DNA of 64,000 bases from Lachnospiraceae bacterium. GTDB taxonomy: Bacteria > Bacillota > Clostridia > Lachnospirales > Lachnospiraceae. Below, piece after piece: positions 44,978 to 53,643 of the stretch; within the stretch, counting starts at the first letter, position 1; every line of letters starts with the position of its first letter. A program made the position numbers and the translations under genes. Below the pieces are notes generated by a model, which did no database searches, was not told where the DNA came from, and saw only the letters and a list, made by a program, of their open reading frames with translations. Location of the stretch: positions 1-64,000 of the forward strand of contig JAFZQY010000049.1 of assembly GCA_017620155.1 (NCBI GenBank), written 5' to 3'.

Positions 44978-45220
44978 ATGAAAATTCAGAACGTAAAAGA
45001 CATTGACGGTTTCTTCAAGATCGTTGACCGGTGCAAAGGCAAGGTCGAGCTCGTAACCGGCGAAGGCGACAGACTTAATCTCAAGTCCAAGCTCACCCAG
45101 TTCGTATCACTCGCCAAGGTTTTTGCAGATGATATCATCCCAGAGATGGATCTGGTGGTGTACGAACCCGAAGACGCCATACATTTCATCAACTTTATGG
45201 CAGGAGACGCATCCAAATAA
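44978..45220 (+). CDS. Small HPr-like protein, orphan
   Basis: An 80-residue protein. Its pattern (VELVTGEGDRLNLKSKLTQFVSLAKVF, then DLVVYEPEDAIHFINFM) resembles HPr-fold proteins in the second half of the fold (LKS.L..), but the phosphorylated histidine of true HPr is missing. Such HPr-like proteins occur in Clostridia with unknown role. Start ATG 44978 is chosen because GGAGG lies eight bases upstream; the longer frame from 44927 would add 17 unlikely residues. It is monocistronic, with its own promoter and a terminator that overlaps the stop codon. Confidence 0.65.
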   Translation: MKIQNVKDIDGFFKIVDRCKGKVELVTGEGDRLNLKSKLTQFVSLAKVFADDIIPEMDLVVYEPEDAIHFINFMAGDASK

Positions 45221-45237
45221 ACAGATGCGTCTTTTTT
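45206..45237 (+). terminator. Terminator of the HPr-like gene
   Basis: GACGCATC (45206-45213) and GATGCGTC (45224-45231) followed by six T. The left arm lies inside the last codons of the gene, and the T-run reaches the hemZ stop codon on the other strand. Confidence 0.9.
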
Positions 45238-46819
45238 ATTTCTCAAACAATTCTCGTTTACGCTCGATCATCTCATCTATGCGAGCGATGTAGCTCTCGA
45301 TGTCCTTCAGATTCTCGGCACGGGAAATGTTTACCGGGATATCAGATTTGTCCGTAGATTCCGGATTGAGAGGATAATCCACTCTCTTGGATATCGAGCC
45401 GGCGCCAAGAGCAACGATCGATTGTATCTCTTCCATGATCAGGATGTTATAGAGGCATTCTTTCCCGGGAGTCGCATACCCGGTATTCTCAAAATTACCT
45501 GACATATTCTTCTGCCTGTACAGATAATATGGTTTCATACCCATATTCCCGGCTGCCGAAGCCGCCAGAGTCATCGTCTCGTCTGTATTCTTCAGCGCTT
45601 CTATGCCTATCTCATCCAGATGCTGCTTAAGAGCCGAAGCGCGTTTGATTGCCAAGCTGTGTACTGTCAGCGAATCAGGCTGCATATCGGATATCTGTCT
45701 TAATGTATCGGAAACCTCATCAGCTCCCTCTCCCGGCAGTCCCAGGATGATGTCCATGTTGATATTGTCAAAACCTGCCTCACGGGCCAGATTGAATGCA
45801 TCCCTGACCTGAGAAGGCGTAGCACGTCGGCCGATAATATCGAGAGTCTTCTGCTGCATGGTCTGAGGGTTAATAGAGATCCTTGTTACGCCGTACTTCT
45901 TCATTATCGCAAGTTTCCCTGCAGTAATGGAATCGGGACGTCCGGCCTCGCAGGTAAACTCTAATGCGGAACCAACATCTATCTTCTCACACAGATATTT
46001 AAGCAGTTTCTCAAGATGCTCCTCATCAAGACTGGTAGGAGTACCTCCGCCTATATATATCGTATCGGGATATGATCTGAATACGCCGCGGCAAGAAGCA
46101 TCTGCCAGATAATCTATCTCTGCATAAAGCGCCTCTAGATAAGTATCTTCGCGGTCTCTCCATGCCCCTATGGGCGAGCTTGTAAATGAGCAGTACAGAC
46201 ACGTGGTCGGGCAGAACGGAATGCCTATATAAAGGCTGTAACCATTCCTGTGATCCAGGCGGTCCAACAAGGTCAACTCACGATGGGCTATATCGAGTGC
46301 GAGATCCGATTTTGGGTTACTTACGCGGTGATACCCGCGCATGAACTCAAGTATCTCATCATCACTCTCTCCGTTCTTAATGCGTGTCATCGCGATCTTG
46401 GTAGGACGCACTCCCGTAAGGTTACCCCAGGGAAGCGTACGGCCCGTTATCTCACACATCACATCATAAAGCCTGAGTTTGAAACTGTTCTTGGCGCCGA
46501 TCTGCGGATCCGCGCGAAATTCGAATTGCTTATCGGCCACGCATATATGACCGGTCGCAGCAGATTCGATATCGTCTGACCCATCAGTCTTATCCGGCTT
46601 CCGTTCGGGATCATCCGTCACCGGATCTCCCGGAAACCGCACCTCCATAAACATCGGCAGGCTCAGCACACTCTCATCATGCACAGAAAGGTCCGGTTCA
46701 AGTACCCTTACATCCCTGTCCGGATAGAACGCCTTCACGATCGCATTTATATCATATTGAAGTCCGGGCGTATCCACCCGGACTATCATCATTTTTTCCT
46801 TTTCTTCAGCACTAAGCAT
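45236..46819 (-). CDS. hemZ: Oxygen-independent coproporphyrinogen-III dehydrogenase-like HemZ
   Basis: A 527-residue radical SAM protein. It has an extra N-terminal domain (about 1-190) with PWGNLTGVRPTKI, which is a hallmark of HemZ, and the cluster motif CPTTCLYC (Cys203, Cys207, Cys210). GGGTPTSL and the later RISINPQTM segment are typical of the HemN/HemZ group. Family role: anaerobic porphyrin oxidation, though several HemN relatives do other radical chemistry. Start 46819 has AAGGA nine bases upstream; ATG 46792 with its own AAGGA is an alternative. It follows an ABC exporter gene by 20 bases. Confidence 0.88.
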   Translation of the reverse strand: MLSAEEKEKMMIVRVDTPGLQYDINAIVKAFYPDRDVRVLEPDLSVHDESVLSLPMFMEVRFPGDPVTDDPERKPDKTDGSDDIESAATGHICVADKQFEFRADPQIGAKNSFKLRLYDVMCEITGRTLPWGNLTGVRPTKIAMTRIKNGESDDEILEFMRGYHRVSNPKSDLALDIAHRELTLLDRLDHRNGYSLYIGIPFCPTTCLYCSFTSSPIGAWRDREDTYLEALYAEIDYLADASCRGVFRSYPDTIYIGGGTPTSLDEEHLEKLLKYLCEKIDVGSALEFTCEAGRPDSITAGKLAIMKKYGVTRISINPQTMQQKTLDIIGRRATPSQVRDAFNLAREAGFDNINMDIILGLPGEGADEVSDTLRQISDMQPDSLTVHSLAIKRASALKQHLDEIGIEALKNTDETMTLAASAAGNMGMKPYYLYRQKNMSGNFENTGYATPGKECLYNILIMEEIQSIVALGAGSISKRVDYPLNPESTDKSDIPVNISRAENLKDIESYIARIDEMIERKRELFEK

Positions 46820-46839
46820 GCATCGGTTTCCTTATAAGA

Positions 46840-48777
46840 CTAAGCAGTGATGCTTTCTCCGTTCTTCCCGGTATAGAGCTGGTAATACTTACCTCTCTGC
46901 TCTATGAGTTCCTCATGGGTTCCGCGTTCTATGATATGTCCCTGTTCAAGGACCATGATGCAGTCGCTGTTGCGGACCGTACTCAGTCTGTGTGCGATGA
47001 CAAATGTCGTCCTGCCCTTCATGAGTTTGTCCATTCCATCCTGAACCAGACGCTCCGTTCGTGTATCGATCGAGCTCGTAGCCTCATCAAGGATCAGTAC
47101 CGGAGGATCGGCGACTGCAGCTCTCGCGATCGCGATCAGCTGTCTCTGGCCCTGACTAAGGTTTGCTCCATCGCCGGTCAGCTTCGTATCATATCCGTCG
47201 GGAAGCATCGAGATGAAGTTATGCGCGTTGGCAAGCTTGGCAGCCGCGATGCACTCTTCATCCGTCGCATCGAGTTTGCCGTATCTGATATTCTCCATAA
47301 CGGTTCCTGTAAACAGATGCGTTTCCTGAAGAACCATGCCGAGAGAATGGCGAAGATCGTCTTTCTTGATCTTGCCTATATTGATGTCGTCATACCTGAT
47401 CTTGCCGTCCTGGATATCATAGAAACGGTTGATCAGGTTGGTTATCGTAGTCTTGCCCGCACCGGTAGAACCGACGAACGCGATCTTCTGTCCGGGCTTG
47501 GCGAAGAGTTTGATATCATAGAGGATCTGTTTCTCTTCATTATAACTGAAGTCGACTTCATCCATGGTGACTTTGCCTTCCATGCGCTGGTAAGTCACGG
47601 AACCGTCAGCGGTATGCGGATGCTTCCATGCCCATATGCCTGTGTGCTCTTCGCACTCGATCATCTCGCCGTTTTCGCCCTCGCGTGCATTGACCAGTGT
47701 CACATAGCCTTCATCAACTTCACTCTCTTCATCAAGAAGCTTGAATATTCTGTCGGCACCCGCAAAAGCCATGATAACGGAGTTAAGCTGTTGCGAAACC
47801 TGGCTGATGGGGAAGTTGATGCTCTTGGAGAGTGCAAGGAATGCCACCAGAGTACCTATCGTTACGGAGCCTTTTCCGTTTATGGCCATGAATGCGCCGA
47901 CAACGGCAACTATAACATAGCTTACATTACCGAGCTGTGCATTTACCGGCCCCAAAAGGTTTGCATTCTTATTTGCATTCTCGGCCGAATCTCTGAGTTC
48001 TTCATTAAGTTTCCCGAACTCTGCCTTGGCTTTTTCTTCATGGCAGAATACCTTGATGACCTTCTGGCCTTCCATCATCTCCTCGATATATCCGTTGAGG
48101 GCACCCAAGTCCTTCTGCTGTTTCACGAAGAATTTGCCGGATGCCGTAACCAGCTTCTTGGTAGAGAGGATCATGATGAAAAGCATGCCGAGCGCCAGTC
48201 CCGTAAGCGGAAGGCTTAAGGCGATCATCGTACCCAGCACGCTTACGATGGTTACTACGCTCGAAACGAGCTGGATTATGCCCTGTGAGATCATCTGACG
48301 GAGCGTATCGATATCGTTGGTATACATCGACATGATATCGCCGTGAGCATGCGTATCAAAATATCTGATGGGCAGGCTCTGCATATGGTCGAACATCTCT
48401 TTTCTGAGATTGGAAAGAGTTCCCTGAGTAACATTGACCATGATCCTGGCCTGAGCATAACTGCATATGATTCCGACGGCAAAAATGCCCATCATCCTGA
48501 ATATCACTGCCTTCAGCGCGCTAAAATCAGAATCGCCTGTGCCTATGTAAGGAACGATATACTCATCGATAAGTTCCTTCGTAAATAGCTGATATCGGAT
48601 GTTCACATATGCCATGATCAGGATACATGCTATGACTATCAGAACATGCAGCCAGTATTTGGCAAGTATCCTCTTAAACAGTCTTGCGACCAGAGCACCG
48701 ATATTCTCTATCTTGGGGCGCTTACCCATAGCGGCCATATTGTTTCGTCCCATACGGACTTCCTTAGGCTGTGCCAT
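46840..48777 (-). CDS. ABC exporter half-transporter, consensus-site subunit (second pair)
   Basis: A 645-residue half-exporter with a membrane domain (about 30-350) and an ATPase domain. Walker A is GSTGAGKTT, the signature LSQGQ, Walker B ends LDEATSS and the switch histidine is in IAHRLST, so this is the active subunit. A hydrophilic insertion of about 35 residues (NAREGENGEMIECEEHTGIW region) separates the two domains. The ATG shares one base with the stop codon of the partner gene (TAATG), a sign of coupled translation and heterodimer assembly. Substrate is unknown. Confidence 0.92.
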   Translation of the reverse strand: MAQPKEVRMGRNNMAAMGKRPKIENIGALVARLFKRILAKYWLHVLIVIACILIMAYVNIRYQLFTKELIDEYIVPYIGTGDSDFSALKAVIFRMMGIFAVGIICSYAQARIMVNVTQGTLSNLRKEMFDHMQSLPIRYFDTHAHGDIMSMYTNDIDTLRQMISQGIIQLVSSVVTIVSVLGTMIALSLPLTGLALGMLFIMILSTKKLVTASGKFFVKQQKDLGALNGYIEEMMEGQKVIKVFCHEEKAKAEFGKLNEELRDSAENANKNANLLGPVNAQLGNVSYVIVAVVGAFMAINGKGSVTIGTLVAFLALSKSINFPISQVSQQLNSVIMAFAGADRIFKLLDEESEVDEGYVTLVNAREGENGEMIECEEHTGIWAWKHPHTADGSVTYQRMEGKVTMDEVDFSYNEEKQILYDIKLFAKPGQKIAFVGSTGAGKTTITNLINRFYDIQDGKIRYDDINIGKIKKDDLRHSLGMVLQETHLFTGTVMENIRYGKLDATDEECIAAAKLANAHNFISMLPDGYDTKLTGDGANLSQGQRQLIAIARAAVADPPVLILDEATSSIDTRTERLVQDGMDKLMKGRTTFVIAHRLSTVRNSDCIMVLEQGHIIERGTHEELIEQRGKYYQLYTGKNGESITA

Positions 48778-50528
48778 TATGCCTCGCCCCCTTTCTCATC
48801 AAAGTCGCCTGACCCCTGCGTCTGGCTGTCGAATACCTCTTTGTATATCTCATTGCCGGCGAGAAGCTCTTCATGTGTACCGAAGCCGTCCACTTCGCCG
48901 TTCTCCAATACTATGATGCGGTCAGCGTCCTGAACGGATGAGATACGCTGCGCGATGATGAACTTGGTAGTGCCCGGGATCTCCTCGCGGAAAGCTTTCC
49001 TGATGCGGGCATCAGTCGCGGTATCGACTGCCGATGTCGAATCATCGAGTATAAGGATCTTAGGCTTCTTAAGCAGAGCTCTGGCTATACATAATCTCTG
49101 CTTCTGTCCTCCGGATACGTTGGTTCCGCCCTGTTCTATATGTGTCTCATATCCGTCAGGCATCTGCGTGATAAACTCATCCGCACATGCGAGTTTACAT
49201 GCTCTGATGCACTCTTCCTCCGTAGCGTTCTCATCACCCCAGCGGAGGTTATCAAGAATTGATCCGGAGAAAAGTACGTTTTTCTGCAGGACCACAGCAA
49301 CATTATTGCGGAGAGTCTCAAGATCATAGGTCCTGACATCTTTTCCGCCGACCTTCACGGCCCCTTCCGTCACGTCATAGAGTCTGCTTATCAGATTGAC
49401 GAGCGAAGACTTGGACGAACCGGTACCGCCTATGATACCGATGGTCTCACCGCTCTTAATATGCAGATCGATATCTTTGAGCACGGGTCTGGTCCCGCTC
49501 GTATTATATGAGAAAGTCACATGATCGAAGTCTACGGATCCGTCAGGAACTTCATAATCGGGATTCTCGGGATTAACGAGGGAGCTTTCCTCCGAAAGAA
49601 CCTCATATATACGCCTGACGCTCGCCAGCGATATCGTGATCATGACGAATATCATCGAAAGCATCATCAGCGAAAACAGGATAGCCATGATGTACGACAA
49701 AAGTGTCGTCAGTTCACCGGTGGTAAGTTCGTCGGAAGCGATAAGATGTGCACCAAGCCAGGCTATTCCGAGTACGCATGAATACACGGTAAGATTCATG
49801 ACCGGAGCGTTTAATGCGATATTGCTCTCTGCCTTGACGAACATCTTATATATATTATCCGCTGCAGTGTTAAACTTCTTCCTCTCATAGTCCTCTCTTA
49901 CGAAGGACTTGACCACTCTTATCGCATTGACATTCTCCTGAACGGATTCATTGAGGTCATCATACCTCTTGAATACCTGTTCAAAAAGTTTCATGGTGAT
50001 CTTCACTATGGTAAACAGCACGGTACCCAGAAACAGTACCGCACCGATGAATATCATGCTCATCTTAAAACTGATGGAAAAAGCCATGACAAGCGCACAG
50101 ATGAGAGTCATGGGCGCTCTGACGCACATACGAAGGATCATCTGAAAAGCGTTCTGCAGATTGGTAACATCGGTAGTCATTCTCGTTACCAGGCCGGATG
50201 TTGAGAACTTATCTATATTCTTGAATGCAAAGGTCTGTATGTTATCATACATGGCCTTACGGATATTGGCCGCAAAACCGGCGCCGGCATTGGCCGCCAG
50301 CCTGCCTGCGATGATACCGAATGTAAGTGAAAGCACTGCCATTGCGATCATGATGGCGCCGTATTTGTATACTTCATGCATATTTCCGGGCGTGATACCC
50401 TTATCGATGATACCGGCCATCATAAGAGGCAGCAGCGTCTCCATCACGACTTCAAGCGCCGCACATGTCGGCGTAAGTATCGTCGCAAGTTTAAACTCTT
50501 TTATGTAAGAAGCAAGTTTCTTAACCAT
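48777..50528 (-). CDS. ABC exporter half-transporter, degenerate-site subunit (second pair)
   Basis: A 583-residue half-exporter. Membrane domain about 15-310, ATPase about 335-580. Walker A is GGTGSSKSS, the signature VSGGQ, the catalytic residue is Asp (ILDDSTSAVD) and the switch residue is Gln (IAQRIS), which marks the non-hydrolysing half. It begins 16 bases after the metallo-hydrolase gene and is directly followed by its active partner. Confidence 0.92.
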   Translation of the reverse strand: MVKKLASYIKEFKLATILTPTCAALEVVMETLLPLMMAGIIDKGITPGNMHEVYKYGAIMIAMAVLSLTFGIIAGRLAANAGAGFAANIRKAMYDNIQTFAFKNIDKFSTSGLVTRMTTDVTNLQNAFQMILRMCVRAPMTLICALVMAFSISFKMSMIFIGAVLFLGTVLFTIVKITMKLFEQVFKRYDDLNESVQENVNAIRVVKSFVREDYERKKFNTAADNIYKMFVKAESNIALNAPVMNLTVYSCVLGIAWLGAHLIASDELTTGELTTLLSYIMAILFSLMMLSMIFVMITISLASVRRIYEVLSEESSLVNPENPDYEVPDGSVDFDHVTFSYNTSGTRPVLKDIDLHIKSGETIGIIGGTGSSKSSLVNLISRLYDVTEGAVKVGGKDVRTYDLETLRNNVAVVLQKNVLFSGSILDNLRWGDENATEEECIRACKLACADEFITQMPDGYETHIEQGGTNVSGGQKQRLCIARALLKKPKILILDDSTSAVDTATDARIRKAFREEIPGTTKFIIAQRISSVQDADRIIVLENGEVDGFGTHEELLAGNEIYKEVFDSQTQGSGDFDEKGGEA

Positions 50529-50544
50529 AACCCGTATTTCTCCG

Positions 50545-51180
50545 TCAATACATTATAAAGGGATTGTTATCTCTCTCGTATCCTATCGTAGTGGATGATC
50601 CGTGTCCGGGATACACCTTGGTCTCGTCAGGCAGAGACATCAGTTTATCCGATATGGATCTGATGAGGGTGGATTCGGAACCGGTGGGAAGATCGGTACG
50701 CCCTACGCTCTCGCAGAAAAGAGTATCGCCGCAGATCAGAAGTCCGGCTTCCTCTACGTAATAGCAGCAGCTTCCGATCGTATGACCGGGAGTATGAATG
50801 ACCTTGAATGAGATGTCACCCTCGGTGCAAACCTGACCATCTCTCAAATACTCATCAACCTTAACGGTATACGGTCTGCCTGCCTGCGCGGAAACATTGG
50901 TCATGGAGTCCTCGCACAGTGCTCTTTCAGCTTCGCAGGCATACACTTTTGCACCCGAAAGCTCTCTGAGCTCATTACATCCCCATATATGGTCAAAATG
51001 AGCATGAGTGAGATATATCGCAGCCACCTCAAATCCTCTGTTCTTCAGCTGCTCATATATGTAGGAGCCGGAATCCGCAGGATCAAAGAATACAACCTTA
51101 TTTGAGCCTTCACGATATATAAAATAGCAGTTCGTCTGAACTGCCCCCAACATCATCCTTCCAATCTTGATATCAGACAT
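50545..51180 (-). CDS. Metallo-beta-lactamase-fold hydrolase (glyoxalase II-like)
   Basis: A 211-residue cytoplasmic hydrolase. The binuclear metal motif THAHFDH (His59, His61, Asp63, His64) is intact, with HTPGHTIGS and CGDTLF supplying the further ligands. Members of this group hydrolyse thioesters such as S-lactoylglutathione or related substrates; Firmicutes lack glutathione in most cases, so the substrate is open. It lies 30 bases after relA and 16 before the ABC pair. Confidence 0.9.
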   Translation of the reverse strand: MSDIKIGRMMLGAVQTNCYFIYREGSNKVVFFDPADSGSYIYEQLKNRGFEVAAIYLTHAHFDHIWGCNELRELSGAKVYACEAERALCEDSMTNVSAQAGRPYTVKVDEYLRDGQVCTEGDISFKVIHTPGHTIGSCCYYVEEAGLLICGDTLFCESVGRTDLPTGSESTLIRSISDKLMSLPDETKVYPGHGSSTTIGYERDNNPFIMY

Positions 51181-51210
51181 GGTCTCTCCTCTATACCGCC
51201 CGAAAAAGAA

Positions 51211-53511
51211 TCAGCCGGTCTTTCTCTCGATATCTACTACGCTCTGTATGCTGCGGATCTTCTCGACCATATGATCGAGTTCCTGACGGCTCCTGACCTC
51301 GAAACTGATATCCATAGTCGCAGTACCGTCCTTGGCCACACGGGTATTTACGGAAAGGATATCTATGCCGCGCTCCGTGAAGGTCTTGGATACTTCAGCC
51401 AAAAGTCCGCTCCTGTTATTTGCATATATGGTGATCTCAGCCAGATAATGCTCATTGGCTTCACCGTCGGGCAGCTGCCATTCGGCGTCTATGATGCGTA
51501 CTCTCTCATTATCGGGAAGATTCAGGATATTCACGCAGTCGTTCCTGTGTATGGATACGCCGCGTCCTCGGGTCACGAAACCGACTATCTCATCACCCGG
51601 AAGCGGTGAACAGCATTTCGAGAAACGTACGGCAACATCATGAATGCCCTTAACGGTTATGGCAGATCCGCTGCCGGACTTAGGCCTCATAAGAGCTGCG
51701 CCCGCGCTCTGAGCCACCTGTTCAAGGATCTCTTCCTCGGTAGGGTTGGCCTTGTGATCTTCGTTATAGTATTCCTGAAGCCGGCTGATGACCTGGCCTT
51801 CTTTGAGAGCACCGTGACCTATAGCGGCAAGCAGGGATTCCCAATCCGCGAATCCGTATCTGCGCATAACGCGGTCGGTATACTTAGGTGTCATGATATC
51901 GCTGACATTCGCGCCCTTAGCCTTGATATAATCGTTCAGAGCATCTCGGCCTTTAACTATGTTGTCCTCTTTGAGAACCTGTTTGAACCACTGGTTGATC
52001 TTGTTTCTTGCCTGCGAAGACTTAACGATATTAAGCCAGTCACGGCTGGGCCCCTTGGTATTCTGGCTCGTGATGATCTCCACGCGGTCGCCGTTTCGAA
52101 GTTCATAATCTATCGGAACCAGTTTTCCGTTTACGCGTGCACCGATCATCCGGTTTCCGACTGCGGAATGAACCGAATATGCGAAATCTATGGGGGTGGA
52201 TCCTGCGGGAAGGTTCTTGACCTCACCGTTCGGGGTAAAGCAGTATACATTATCAGAGAAGAGGTTTAGGTCGCTCTTTAGCATGCCCATGAACTCGGCA
52301 TTATCCTGTGAATCCTGTTGCCATTCAAGGATCTGTCTGAGCCATGAAAGCTTCTCCTGCTCGGAATCATCGACCTTCTTGCCGTCGGATGCATCCTTGT
52401 ATTTCCAGTGGGCTGCGATACCGTATTCGGCAGCCTTATGCATTTCATGGGTTCTGATCTGTATCTCGAAAGGCTGTCCCGAAGCCCCGATAAGCGTCGT
52501 ATGCAGCGACTGGTACATGTTCGCCTTGGGCATAGCGATATAGTCTTTGAAACGGCCCGGGATCGGCTTGTACATCGCATGGATAACTCCGAGCGCCGCA
52601 TAACAGTCCTGGATCGTATCTACAAGAATACGAACTGCGAACACATCATATATCTGGTCCAGAGTCTTATTCTGGTTACGCATTTTCTTGTATATGGAAA
52701 AAAGGTGCTTGATCCGGCCGTAGACTTCGGCATGGATGCCTGCGCTCGTGATATGATCGCGGACCTCATCGACAAGCCCCTGTATATACGCCTCACGCTC
52801 GCCGTTTTCCACATCTATGCTCTTAACAAGTTCCTGATATGCTTCCGGTTCCAGATACATAAGAGCCAGGTCATCAAGTTCAACCTTGACCTTGCTGATA
52901 CCGAGCCTGTGAGCGATGGGCGAATAGATATCAAGCGTTTCACGCGCTATACGCTCCTGTGCTTCCGGAGGCTGGTACTGAAGTGTACGCATGTTATGAA
53001 GGCGATCGGCAAGTTTGATCAGGATGACGCGGATATCCTTCGCCATAGCAAGGAACATCTTGCGCAGGTTCTCGGCCTGCATCTCGAGCCGGTCAACCTG
53101 CTGGTCGCTGCCCACGAACTGAAGCTTATCCAGTTTGGTCACTCCGTCTACGAGGAGCGCCACATCAGAACCGAACTCCTGCTCCAGAGTCTCCATCGTG
53201 GTATTGGTATCTTCGAGCACATCATGAAGAAGCCCGGCTACGATCGTTTCCTTATCCAGTTCGAGCTGCGCCAGGATGATCGCCACATGCAGAGGGTGCA
53301 TGATATAAGGCTCACCGGAACGTCTTACCTGTCCCTGGTGCGCTCCAAGCGCTGTCTTATATGCTTTTTCGATCATGGAAATATCATCGGAAGGATGATA
53401 CAGGCGAACACGGTTTATCAAGTCCTGATACAGATCATCAGGGCTTTTGGGATTCACTATGGCGTTATCGTTCTCGATAAGCAGTTTTCCGGATCTGTCA
53501 ACATCTGACAT
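51211..53511 (-). CDS. relA: Bifunctional (p)ppGpp synthetase/hydrolase
   Basis: A 766-residue Rel/SpoT-family protein that makes and degrades the stringent-response alarmone. The HD hydrolase domain (about 50-200) has HDVLEDT with His96-Asp97; the synthetase domain (about 250-380) contains GRIKHLFSIYKKM and DIYAVR-like DVFAVRILV; a TGS domain (about 420-490) and a C-terminal ACT domain (about 690-766) complete the full-length form. Both activities look intact. A TTGATA-N17-TATACT promoter lies just upstream; the metallo-hydrolase, the ABC pair and hemZ follow in the same direction. Confidence 0.95.
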   Translation of the reverse strand: MSDVDRSGKLLIENDNAIVNPKSPDDLYQDLINRVRLYHPSDDISMIEKAYKTALGAHQGQVRRSGEPYIMHPLHVAIILAQLELDKETIVAGLLHDVLEDTNTTMETLEQEFGSDVALLVDGVTKLDKLQFVGSDQQVDRLEMQAENLRKMFLAMAKDIRVILIKLADRLHNMRTLQYQPPEAQERIARETLDIYSPIAHRLGISKVKVELDDLALMYLEPEAYQELVKSIDVENGEREAYIQGLVDEVRDHITSAGIHAEVYGRIKHLFSIYKKMRNQNKTLDQIYDVFAVRILVDTIQDCYAALGVIHAMYKPIPGRFKDYIAMPKANMYQSLHTTLIGASGQPFEIQIRTHEMHKAAEYGIAAHWKYKDASDGKKVDDSEQEKLSWLRQILEWQQDSQDNAEFMGMLKSDLNLFSDNVYCFTPNGEVKNLPAGSTPIDFAYSVHSAVGNRMIGARVNGKLVPIDYELRNGDRVEIITSQNTKGPSRDWLNIVKSSQARNKINQWFKQVLKEDNIVKGRDALNDYIKAKGANVSDIMTPKYTDRVMRRYGFADWESLLAAIGHGALKEGQVISRLQEYYNEDHKANPTEEEILEQVAQSAGAALMRPKSGSGSAITVKGIHDVAVRFSKCCSPLPGDEIVGFVTRGRGVSIHRNDCVNILNLPDNERVRIIDAEWQLPDGEANEHYLAEITIYANNRSGLLAEVSKTFTERGIDILSVNTRVAKDGTATMDISFEVRSRQELDHMVEKIRSIQSVVDIERKTG

Positions 53512-53555
53512 ATTGACGCCTCTTCAATCAAACGAATTCCCCTCAATATCTTATG

Positions 53556-53584
53556 AGTATAACGCAAAACGGCTTGAATATCAA
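53556..53584 (-). promoter_or_regulatory. relA promoter
   Basis: On the minus strand TTGATA (53584-53579), a 17-base spacer and TATACT (53561-53556), 45 bases before the relA start. It overlaps the region of the divergent recN promoter. Confidence 0.75.
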
Positions 53585-53590
53585 TTTTTG

Positions 53591-53599
53591 TGTTATAAT
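53591..53599 (+). promoter_or_regulatory. Extended -10 promoter of recN
   Basis: TGTTATAAT: a perfect TATAAT (53594-53599) preceded by TG one base away. The -35 region is weak, as is usual for extended -10 promoters. No CGAAC-N4-GTTCG LexA-type box is seen here. Confidence 0.6.
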
Positions 53600-53643
53600 C
53601 GTCATGCATATCTTTTTCGTCCGGAGAAAGATAAGGAGAACAT

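Noticed and set aside
46915..48219. A 434-codon open frame on the plus strand opposite an ABC exporter gene
   Set aside because: The minus strand encodes an intact exporter subunit with all ATPase motifs; the plus frame has no recognisable domain and no ribosome site. It is a codon-usage shadow.
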